From assembly GCF_003399645.1 (NCBI RefSeq), contig NZ_NBXD01000014.1:248001-312000 (forward strand): a stretch of 64,000 bases of DNA. Direction: 5' to 3'. Position numbers and translations under genes: made by a program. Origin of the DNA: Subtercola boreus. GTDB taxonomy: Bacteria > Actinomycetota > Actinomycetes > Actinomycetales > Microbacteriaceae. Below are positions 8,151 to 15,900 of the stretch, one piece after another (positions within the stretch are counted from its first letter, which is position 1; the number at the start of each line of letters is the position of its first letter). Below the pieces are notes generated by a model. That model ran no database searches. It worked only from the letters and a program-made list of their open reading frames with translations, and was not told where the DNA came from.

Positions 8151-8310
8151 TTATCACATACAGCGAACCGCTGTGGCTCCGGGGAGCGTGGTACGTCCAG
8201 ATCCCAGTCGGGGCGGTCAGCTCGGGAACGAACCAGGGGTAGCGCTCGGCAAGGGTGATAGCGGTGTCGGTGCTGAGCACAGGTACGACGGTGCGGGCGG
8301 GATGGGTCAC
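8056..8310 (-). CDS. Short ORF translationally coupled to the cytidylyltransferase gene, function unknown, probably degraded
   Basis: The GTG at 8310 overlaps the TGA of the upstream gene as GTGA, the coupling style used across this locus. The 84-codon frame begins THPARTVVPVLSTDTAITLAERYPWFVPEL and then merges out of frame with the vapC-like fragment (8150 and below). The first ~50 residues look protein-like. The rest looks like frame read-through. It may be the 5' piece of a gene truncated by the rearrangement that left the PIN fragment. I do not recognise a family. Confidence 0.35.
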   Translation of the reverse strand: MTHPARTVVPVLSTDTAITLAERYPWFVPELTAPTGIWTYHAPRSHSGSLYVINDHPGHERHLRACASLGRSVGAVAGRSPLVR

Positions 8311-8771
8311 CGCGCCCGCCGGAGCGGCTCGCTGTGCGGGTCCTCCAGTGGAGTCCCCGAGAGAGCATCGAGGGCGAGGCGGAGGCGGGTGCTCGAGGTG
8401 TGCATCGTGTAGGGGAAGTAGACGACCTCGACGCCGACCTTCGCGAACTCCGTCTCGAGCCGGTGGCCCTTCTCGGTGCCGCGCCAGTCGTCGCCCTTGA
8501 AGAAGATGTCGAACTGCACCTCGCGCCAGGTGTCGAGCTTGTCGCTCAGCACCTCGGCCCGGGCCTCGTCGACATAGTCGATATGGTTGACGATCTCGAG
8601 GCGCTCGGCGAGCGGAACCACCGGGCTGATGCCCTTGTTGAGCTCGAGCATTTCGTCGGAGACGACGCCCGCGATGAGGTAGTCGCAGCGGTCTTTGGCG
8701 TGCTTGAGGAGGTTGAGGTGCCCGACGTGGAACAGGTCGTAGGCACCCGCGGCATAGCCGATTCGGGTCAT
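8307..8771 (-). CDS. TagD-like nucleotidyltransferase (probable glycerol-3-phosphate cytidylyltransferase family)
   Basis: 154 residues. The N-terminal GAYDLFHVGHLNLL carries the HxGH motif (His15-Gly17-His18), and the C-terminal TSSTRLR matches the second nucleotide-binding signature of the TagD/GCT family. These enzymes make CDP-glycerol or related CDP-activated alcohols from CTP and an alcohol phosphate. The length and the internal FDIFFKGDDWRG also fit. It sits at the left end of the exopolysaccharide locus, where a CDP-alcohol phosphatidyltransferase is also encoded, so it may supply an activated alcohol. The substrate is inferred. Confidence 0.75.
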   Translation of the reverse strand: MTRIGYAAGAYDLFHVGHLNLLKHAKDRCDYLIAGVVSDEMLELNKGISPVVPLAERLEIVNHIDYVDEARAEVLSDKLDTWREVQFDIFFKGDDWRGTEKGHRLETEFAKVGVEVVYFPYTMHTSSTRLRLALDALSGTPLEDPHSEPLRRAR

Positions 8772-8773
8772 TG

Positions 8774-8797
8774 GTTGACTACTTCGGGTTAGTCGAC
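8774..8797 (-). promoter_or_regulatory. Hairpin immediately upstream of the cytidylyltransferase ATG
   Basis: On the minus strand GTCGACTA and TAGTCAAC pair (8-nt loop, one G-U), ending 2 nt before the ATG. No purine-rich Shine-Dalgarno sequence is present in this leader. The hairpin may control initiation, or it may be a protein-binding site. Confidence 0.3.
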
Positions 8798-8914
8798 AAC
8801 GCGGGCAGGCGCGGCTCGAGACGAATACCGCTCCGTTGCTCTAGGAAAGCGCCGGAACAGAAGTGATGAGGTCTCGAGCCTAGGCGACAGGCGCCCCCGA
8901 AGGAAAACCCCCGT

Positions 8915-8927
8915 TAGGGGACCCCTA
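8915..8927 (-). terminator. Palindrome overlapping the stop codon of the beta-helix gene
   Basis: TAGGGG-A-CCCCTA overlaps the TAG stop codon. The single-nucleotide centre makes a stable hairpin unlikely as drawn, but the surrounding C- and G-rich sequence can shift into a longer loop. It is probably a terminator or protein site. Confidence 0.3.
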
Positions 8928-10682
8928 GAACCGCCCCACCCTCTTCGTGCCGGTCGGCTGACCCACCGCAGCCGCGACGTCGCTCGGCAGGCCGACGGCT
9001 CCGGATGCCGCAGCACTGATCTCGGTGGCCATCGACGAGAGCGGCTCGCTCGCCGTCGTCTCCCTGTTCACGAACGCCGAACTCTTCTTGAGCATGCTGG
9101 CGGCCGTGTCGTACCGGGTGATCGAGGTGTTGTCACTGCCGCCCCAGGCCAGCATGGTCGCCTGCGCCGTGGTGGTGCGGGGGTTGAACAGGTTGCCCGC
9201 CACCGTGATGGCCATCTGGTCGGCCGGAATGTGCGTCACCCCATCGAGCGCCCAGACCTGGAAGAAACCGCCGCTGCCGAACGCGTTGTCGGCGACGGTG
9301 ATGTTCTTCGTGATCCAGGTCACCGTCGAGTCGGGGATCGGCTGCCGCGGGTCATGACCGGCGAAGGAGGCCGTCGCCTGGCGGCGCTGGTCCTGGTAGA
9401 TGCGCACACCGAACTTCGCGTTGTTGCCGATGGTGTTGTTGAAGATCTTGACGTTGCTGGCATCGAAGAGCTGCACGCCGAACTGCTGGTTCGACACGTC
9501 GTTGTTCGCGATGATGGCATTGCTCGAGATCTCGAGCTGGATGCCGGTGTACTGGTTGCCCGACGAGACGTTGCCCGTCACCTTGACGTCGTAGCACGAC
9601 TCGTCGAGCCAGATTCCCGAGCCGTAGTTGTTGCTCGTGTTGTTGTTCGCGATCGTGACCCCGCGGCTGCGGGTGACCTTGATGCCGCCCGACACGGGGG
9701 CCGGTTTGAACTGCTCGGAGTTGTTGTTCGTGACCTGCGAGTTCTTGATCACGAGCCCGTACGAGGCATTGGCACCGATGCCCATCAGGCCGCTGCGTAC
9801 GACGGTGAGGTGGTCCAGGGTGACCCCGTTGTTCTCCACGTTGACGCCGATCATCGCGCTGTCTTCGACGACGATGTCCCGGGCCGTGATGTTGGTGTTG
9901 GCCAGACGGAGTGCGGCCCGGTCGCCGTACGAGGTCGCGTACCTCCGTACCCCGAAACCCTGCAGCACCGTTCCCGACGACATGACGTACACCGCCTGCG
10001 CCAGGTCGCTCGCGGAGACCTTGTGACCCGACGGGTTGTTGCCGATCGTGAGGGTCTTGTTCGTGTGGTCGGCGTAGAAGGTTCCGGCCTTCACCTGCGC
10101 GGCGCTGCCGACCTGCACCAGGGCGACGCCGTCGTAGAACACCTGGTCAGGCCGCGCGGCCATCGGATGCGCCGGGTCGACGAAGCCCGGATTGTCGGCC
10201 TTGCCATCCATCACCGACGAGGGCGCGAAGCTCCAGTTGGAGGCCTTCCACGTCGAACCCGACTGCGAGAAGGTCGAGATCTTCGACGAACCGTCGAGCC
10301 AGACCGTCTCCTTGGGATAGGACTGGATGACCAGCTGCTTGTTCGTCGGAACGACGACCGCCTCGTGGTAGGTGCCCGAGCGCAACACGATCTGCTGGCC
10401 GTTCACGGCTTTGGCCACCGCCTTGACGAGGGTCTTCAGCGGTGAGGAGACCGTGCCGGCGTTGGTGTCGGAACCCCCGGTGACCGCCACGTAGAGGGCG
10501 TTCGAGGCGAGCGGGTACGACGTGGAGCCGAGGGCTGCGGCCCCCGGGGCTGCGGCGGCCTGGGCGGTCGCCGGGGCGCCGAGTACGGCGCCGGTGATGA
10601 CGACGGCCGCTGCAGCGAACCAGGTGAGCGAGCGGAGGGCGAGAGGGCGTCGATGGGTGGGTCGACGAAACGGCTGAGACAG
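8925..10682 (-). CDS. Secreted right-handed parallel beta-helix protein with a non-ATG (CTG) start
   Basis: 585 residues if translation starts at CTG 10682-10680. The only conventional start, GTG at 10490, would remove the signal peptide. Upstream of it the same frame encodes a basic region, a hydrophobic core (LTWFAAAAVVITGAVLGAPA) and a TAQA-A cleavage site. A GAGGAG ribosome site lies 6 nt before the CTG, and no in-frame ATG/GTG/TTG exists between. The mature part has DUF1565/NosD-like repeats rich in Asn (for example VTNNNSE, ITIANNNTSNN-type turns), typical of pectate-lyase-like beta-helices that bind or cleave polysaccharide. It probably acts on the locus's own polymer outside the cell (inference). 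Confidence 0.75.
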   Translation of the reverse strand: MSQPFRRPTHRRPLALRSLTWFAAAAVVITGAVLGAPATAQAAAAPGAAALGSTSYPLASNALYVAVTGGSDTNAGTVSSPLKTLVKAVAKAVNGQQIVLRSGTYHEAVVVPTNKQLVIQSYPKETVWLDGSSKISTFSQSGSTWKASNWSFAPSSVMDGKADNPGFVDPAHPMAARPDQVFYDGVALVQVGSAAQVKAGTFYADHTNKTLTIGNNPSGHKVSASDLAQAVYVMSSGTVLQGFGVRRYATSYGDRAALRLANTNITARDIVVEDSAMIGVNVENNGVTLDHLTVVRSGLMGIGANASYGLVIKNSQVTNNNSEQFKPAPVSGGIKVTRSRGVTIANNNTSNNYGSGIWLDESCYDVKVTGNVSSGNQYTGIQLEISSNAIIANNDVSNQQFGVQLFDASNVKIFNNTIGNNAKFGVRIYQDQRRQATASFAGHDPRQPIPDSTVTWITKNITVADNAFGSGGFFQVWALDGVTHIPADQMAITVAGNLFNPRTTTAQATMLAWGGSDNTSITRYDTAASMLKKSSAFVNRETTASEPLSSMATEISAAASGAVGLPSDVAAAVGQPTGTKRVGRF

Positions 10683-10734
10683 AATGCACTCCTCGGGGGC
10701 GAGTGTTGATTGATAAAGCTCGGCGGGAGATGTA

Positions 10735-10751
10735 CCGTATCACCCGTACGG
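10735..10751. promoter_or_regulatory. Inverted repeat in the divergent control region
   Basis: CCGTA-TCACCCG-TACGG sits in the 124-bp gap between the divergent beta-helix and polymerase genes. Its position suits a shared operator. It is only 5 bp per arm, so it could be chance. Confidence 0.25.
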
Positions 10752-10806
10752 GGCACACCACCTTTGGGGGGAGGTTCGCTGGTGCTTTCGGCAATAGGGT
10801 GGCAGG

Positions 10807-12156
10807 ATGCCGTCGCGACCTTCGAGCCCACTCCGCCCGGCGGTCTCCCCCCTTCGCTCGGAGGTTCCCTCCCGTTCGAGGTCCGCCGCCGGCTCCGTTC
10901 CGGCGCCCGGCGTTCTCGAACCCCGTCGCTGGGTGCGTTTCATCGCCGCCGCCGCGCTCATCCTGATCGGAGCGCGCATCGCTCTTCCGCAGGGTGTCGA
11001 GGTCGGTCATGTGGCGGGCCTGCTGCTGATGCCCGTCTGGATCCCGGTCGTGCGCCACTACCGCTGGGGCTGGGCCCTGCTCGGCACCGGAGTCTTTGCC
11101 GCCCTGATGGGCGTATGGCTGACGGTGTTCAATGCCGACACGCACAGCACCGATTCGTCACTGATGCTCCGTAACACCATCCTGCTGGTCGGCGCGCTGG
11201 TGTCGATCGGCGTGGTGCTCTGGGCCCGGCGGGTGCTCCCCGAGGCCAACGTCACCCTGTGGTTCGGTATCGGGCTCGCCTTCGCGATCACGCCCGACAG
11301 CCCGCTCTTCCCGTCCAACCCGTGGAAGTTCGGGTTCGCGGTTCCGGTCGCCATCATCACCCTCTCGCTCGCCTACAAGTCGGGCCGGCGCTGGCTGCAG
11401 CTCGTCGTGCTCGGGGCCCTGACGCTCACCTCGGGTCTGAACGACTCCCGCTCCGCCTTCGCCATCCTGCTGCTCGCGGCCATCGTCGTGGCGTTCCAGG
11501 TCGTTCCGAGGGGGAAGAACCGCAGGCTCGCCGCTCTTCGCATGGTCTTCGGCCTCGGTGGTCTCACCGTCGTGATCTACAACCTCGGTCAGGCGCTCAT
11601 TCTCGACGGCTACCTGGGGGCATCCACCCAGGCCCGATCGCTCGAGCAGCTGAGAACGTCGGGGTCGCTCATCCTGGGCGGCCGGCCGGAGCTGTCGGCC
11701 TCGGTGGCGCTGTTCAAAGACCAGTGGTGGGGCTTCGGCTCGGGCACCGTTCCGAGCCTCAGCGACATCAGCGTGGCCAAGGCGGGCATGGCCTCGATCA
11801 ACTACGCCCCCGACAACGGCTATGTCGAGCGCTACATGTTCGGCGGCCACTACGAGCTGCACTCGATGCTCGGCGACTTCTGGACCCACTTCGGCATCGC
11901 CGGCCTGCTCTTCCTCGCCGTGGTCGTCGTGGTCGCCATCTGGGGCATCGCGATGCGCATCGCCGACCGCACCGCGAGCGGAGTGATCATGTTCGCCTCG
12001 GCCACGACGCTCTGGGGCGTCGGTTTCAGCCCGTTCTACAGTGCCGCGCCGCTCTTCGTGCTCATGCTGGGTATGCTGGCGATCGCCCGGCCCGCCGCAC
12101 GCCCGTTCGTCAAGGAGACACCCCCGTGGCCAGTCACGCCAGCACACCGCCCCTGA
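10807..12156 (+). CDS. Wzy/O-antigen-ligase-like polysaccharide polymerase
   Basis: 449 residues. A ~40-residue Ser/Pro/Arg-rich cytoplasmic N-terminus is followed by about ten to eleven hydrophobic segments and one large extracytoplasmic loop (about residues 290-345), which contains GFGSGTVPSLSDI and ends in APDNGYVERYMFGGHYELHSMLGDFWTHFGIAGLLF. The order TGLNDSRSAF then a large loop with the DNGY...H..LGDFWTHFG signature is characteristic of Wzy_C/O-antigen ligase proteins, which join undecaprenyl-linked repeat units at the outer membrane face. It starts the plus-strand part of the EPS locus. The 3' end overlaps the next gene by 31 nt. Confidence 0.75.
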   Translation: MPSRPSSPLRPAVSPLRSEVPSRSRSAAGSVPAPGVLEPRRWVRFIAAAALILIGARIALPQGVEVGHVAGLLLMPVWIPVVRHYRWGWALLGTGVFAALMGVWLTVFNADTHSTDSSLMLRNTILLVGALVSIGVVLWARRVLPEANVTLWFGIGLAFAITPDSPLFPSNPWKFGFAVPVAIITLSLAYKSGRRWLQLVVLGALTLTSGLNDSRSAFAILLLAAIVVAFQVVPRGKNRRLAALRMVFGLGGLTVVIYNLGQALILDGYLGASTQARSLEQLRTSGSLILGGRPELSASVALFKDQWWGFGSGTVPSLSDISVAKAGMASINYAPDNGYVERYMFGGHYELHSMLGDFWTHFGIAGLLFLAVVVVVAIWGIAMRIADRTASGVIMFASATTLWGVGFSPFYSAAPLFVLMLGMLAIARPAARPFVKETPPWPVTPAHRP

Positions 12157-12788
12157 AGACCGGCCCGGGCCGCGGCCTGATCGCGGGAATCGCGATCGCC
12201 GTGGTCGTCGTGGTGATCATCGTGGTCGCCGTCATCGTCGCTTCGGTGAACGCCGGGTCGACACCAGCTCCGGCCGGTGACTCGAATTCCCAGGGCCAGG
12301 ATGCCGGCGGCTCCGCGTTGCCCGCCGACAGCGCCGGGGCCCCGAGCGTCGCCGGGCCGACGGCCGATGCCGGCGACCCGGCCCAGCCGGTGGAGCAGGC
12401 GCCCGTTCCCCTGGACTCCCCCGCCCCGGTGGCCGAGGGCGTCTCCGTGGCGGTCTCCGACGTCACTTCGGTCGACGGGGTCGCGAACGGCGTCGGCGAG
12501 GTGGGTGGTCCGTCGCTGTCGTTCACGGTCTCGGTCACCAACTCCAGCAGCGCCTCCGTCTCCCTGCAGACCGCTGTGGTGGGCCTGACCTACGGCGCGA
12601 ACCAGACACCGTCGAACGAGCTCGTGAGCGCCAGCACCGGGCTGACCGGCGACGTGGCCGCGGGTGCGACGGTGACCGGCCGCTACGTGTTCGTCGTGCC
12701 GACCGAAGACCGGGATGCCGTGCGCATCACGCTCGACTACCGCGCGGGCTCCCCCGTCGCCGTCTTCGAGGGTGCAGCGCCCCGCTAA
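12126..12788 (+). CDS. Single-pass membrane protein with an extracytoplasmic DUF4352-like domain
   Basis: 220 residues. The start is the GTG at 12126, 8 nt after AAGGAG and inside the end of the polymerase gene, indicating translational coupling. A short cytoplasmic tail (ASHASTPPLKTGPGRG) precedes one membrane helix (LIAGIAIAVVVVVIIVVAVI). An Ala/Pro/Asp/Gln-rich linker follows, then a beta-sandwich-like domain from about residue 105 (GVSVAVSDVTSVDGV...LSFTVSVTNSSSASVSL...RITLDYRAGSPVAVFEG). DUF4352-like domains bind partners or extracellular ligands, and no enzymatic residues are evident. It probably helps polymer assembly or cell-wall attachment (inference). Confidence 0.7.
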   Translation: MASHASTPPLKTGPGRGLIAGIAIAVVVVVIIVVAVIVASVNAGSTPAPAGDSNSQGQDAGGSALPADSAGAPSVAGPTADAGDPAQPVEQAPVPLDSPAPVAEGVSVAVSDVTSVDGVANGVGEVGGPSLSFTVSVTNSSSASVSLQTAVVGLTYGANQTPSNELVSASTGLTGDVAAGATVTGRYVFVVPTEDRDAVRITLDYRAGSPVAVFEGAAPR

Positions 12789-12839
12789 AAGCGGCCCGTT
12801 CTGCGCCGTCGATGTGGGCCGCGAAAGCGGCCCGTTCTG
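12788..12839 (+). promoter_or_regulatory. Direct repeat forming two mutually exclusive hairpins
   Basis: A 16-nt unit, AAAGCGGCCCGTTCTG, occurs at 12788-12803 and 12824-12839. Between the copies lies GGGCCGC (12816-12822). It can pair with the first GCGGCCC (12791-12797, 18-nt loop) or with the second (12827-12833), the latter closed by a GAAA tetraloop. Only one stem can form at a time. The site is just after a stop codon and ~90 nt before the LamG/PKD gene, so a terminator or attenuator is plausible. Confidence 0.5.
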
Positions 12840-12879
12840 GGGGGAGCGGAATCTTACGCCCGTGATTTACATTCGTAAT

Positions 12880-12903
12880 ACCACAGAACCGAATTTCTGC
12901 GGT
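12880..12903 (+). promoter_or_regulatory. Imperfect inverted repeat before the LamG/PKD gene
   Basis: ACCACAGAA (12880-12888) and TTCTGCGGT (12895-12903) pair at 8 of 9 positions. The repeat ends 22 nt before the ATG at 12926. It could be an operator or leader hairpin of the surface-protein gene. Confidence 0.35.
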
Positions 12904-12925
12904 CTGACCGAATGAGGCACTTCCT

Positions 12926-15900
12926 ATGCCATTGGCGCCCCTGCGCCGGTCTATCGTCGTCCTAGCGACCATAGCCGCTGTCGCACTGACATCACTGACC
13001 GCCGTGCAGTCTGCCCAGGCAGACACTGCTCCCACCGACCCGACCGCGGCGACCTCCCCGCCCACGGTCTCGGCCGACGCTCTCCCCACCCCGCAGATCA
13101 ACGGTGTCGTCTGGTCGCAGACCATTGTGGGCAACACGGTGTACGTGGGCGGAAACTTCACGACCGCGCAGCCCGCGGGAGCAGCCTCCGGGGTGAACAC
13201 GGTGTCCCGCACCTACGTTCTGTCGTACAACCTCACGACCGGAGCGCTGAACACGTCGTTCGCGCCCGTGCTGAACGGCCAGGTCAAGGCGGTCACCGCC
13301 TCCCCCGACGGCTCACGCATCTACGTCGGCGGTGCCTTCACCACCGTGAACGGGGTGAACCGCTACCGCATCGCCGCGCTCGACCCGACGACCGGCGCCG
13401 TCGTGACCTCCTTCGCCCCCGGTACGAACTCCACCGTGAGCGCCATCGCGGCGACCGCCACGACGGTGTACCTCGGCGGCACGTTCAGCAGCATCGGTAA
13501 AGACGTTCGCAACAAGGTCGCTGCGGTCAACGCCACCACCGGTGCCAACCTCTCCTGGGACCCGAACGCCGCGGGCGGCGACGTCACCGCGCTGACAGTC
13601 TCCCCCGACAGAACCAAGGTCGTCGTCGGTGGCAACTTCACCTCGCTCGGCGGCTCCACGAACCCCGGTTTCGGTCTCGCCTCGACCGACGCCGTGAGCG
13701 GCGCCGTGCTCTCCGGCTTCGCGGTGAACAACCTCGTCCGCAACGGTGGGTCGCAGGCCTCGATCACCAGCCTCACCTCCGACAGCGACAGCTTCTACGG
13801 CTCGGGGTACGTCTTCGGCCAGGGCGGCAACCTCGAGGGATCGTTCCGTGCCGATTGGGCGACGGGAACCATCACCTGGGTCGAAGACTGCCACGGCGAC
13901 ACCTACTCGGCGGCGTCTACCGGCACGGCGCTCTACATCGCCGGCCACCCGCACTACTGCGGCAACATCGGCGGGTTCCAGCAGACCCCGCAGCCGTGGG
14001 TCTTCCACCGCGCGCTCGCTTTCAGCAAGTCGGCCACGCAGACCATCACCAACGACCCGCTCGGCTACTACAACTTCGCCGGCAACCCCGCACCGACCCT
14101 GCTCAACTGGTACCCCGACTTCAACACCGGTACCTTCACCGGCCAGAGCCAGGGCCCGTGGAGCGTCGCGGCCAACAGCCAGTACGTTGTCTACGGTGGC
14201 GAGTTCACCCAGGTGAACGGCAAGCGCCAGCAGGGCCTCACCCGCTTCGCCGTGCGTTCCATCGCACCGAACAAGGAGGGTCCGCTGAACGCGGGCGCCC
14301 TGTTCAAGCCCTCGGTCGTCTCCCTCGCCGCCGGCACCGCCCGGGTGAGCTTCACGGCGAACTCCGACCGCGACAACGAGAACCTCACCTACGCGGTCTA
14401 CCGCAACGGCAACCTGACGACCCCGGTCTACACGACCACGGCCGCGTCATCCGTCTGGAAGACACCCAACCTCGGGTTCACCGACACCGGGCTGACACCG
14501 GGCGCCACCTACTCCTACCGGGTTCGGGCCACCGACCCGCTCGGCAACACCGTGATCGGTGACAGTGTGAGCGTGGCGGTGACCTCGGCCGCCACCAGCG
14601 CCTACACCTCCGCCATCCAGAACGACTCGGCCTCGAGCTTCTGGCGCCTCGGCGAGGCCAGTGGCACGACGGTCTACGACTGGTCCGGATTCAACGACCA
14701 GGTGGCCGGCGCCGGAGTGACGCGCGGAACATCCGGAGCGATCGGCAACGACACCAACACGGCCTCCACCTTCTCGGGTGACAGCACCGGGTTCTCGTCG
14801 ACGCAGACCGCGGTGGCAGGTCCCCAGACCTTCTCGCTCGAGACGTGGTTCAGAACGACGACGACGGCCGGTGGAAAGATCGTGGGCTTCGGCAACTCGA
14901 GCACGGGAACGTCGTCGAGCTACGACCGTCACATCTACATGACGACGGACGGCCACATCAACTTCGGTGTCTACAACGGCAACACGCAGGTGCTCCAGAG
15001 CGCGAATGCGCTGAACGACGGCCAGTGGCACCAGGTGGTCGGAACGCTCAGTTCCACCGGGATGCAGCTCTTCGTCGACGGCGTGCGCGTCGGTACCCGC
15101 TCCGACACGACCTCGGCCCAGGCCTACGACGGCTTCTGGCGCATCGGCGGAGACTCCTCGTGGAGCGGTTCCAACTTCTTCGCCGGCGACATCGACGACA
15201 CAGCCGTGTACAGCCAGGTGCTGAACAAGCAGCAGGTCGACACGCACTACGTCGCCTCGGGCCGCGCCTCGAAGCTGCCGCAGCCGCCGACCGACAACTA
15301 CGGCAACCGTGTCTTCACTGACGCGCCGAGTGTCTACTGGCGCCTCAACGATGCAGCGGGAAGCACCGTCGCAGCCGATTCGAGCCAGGGTCTCGACCCC
15401 GGTGTGATCAGCGGTGGTGTCACCCTCGGTGCCGCGGGAGCCCTCGCGGGCAACCCCGACAAGGCCGCGCAGTTCGACGGCCAGAGCGGGGTGATCGCCA
15501 CCTCGGCGCGCATCGCGAACCCGCAGACCTACTCGATCGAGGCGTGGTTCAACACGACCACCACGGTCGGCGGCAAGATCATCGGCTTCGGCAGCAACCA
15601 GACCGGAACCTCGGGCAGCTACGACCGTCACGTCTATCTGCAGGACAATGGGCAGCTCGTCTTCGGTACCTATACGGGCCAGCTGAACACGATCACCACC
15701 CCGGGCTCGTACAACGACGGCATCTGGCACCAGGTCGTCGCCTCGCAGTCGAGCGGCGGTTTGAAGCTCTACGTCGACGGCGTTCTCATCGGCACCAACC
15801 CGCAGACCCAGGCCCAGCCGTACGACGGCTACTGGCGAATCGGCGGTGACAACACCTGGGGCTCGTCGAGTGCGTTCCTGAACGGCACGATCGATGAGGC

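Noticed and set aside
10490-10490. GTG at 10490 as the start of the beta-helix protein
   Set aside because: It would remove an evident signal peptide encoded upstream in the same frame with a well-placed ribosome site before CTG.
12785-12840. Repeat as a CRISPR or transposon end
   Set aside because: Two copies only with a 20-nt spacer, and the repeat can be explained by hairpin structure.
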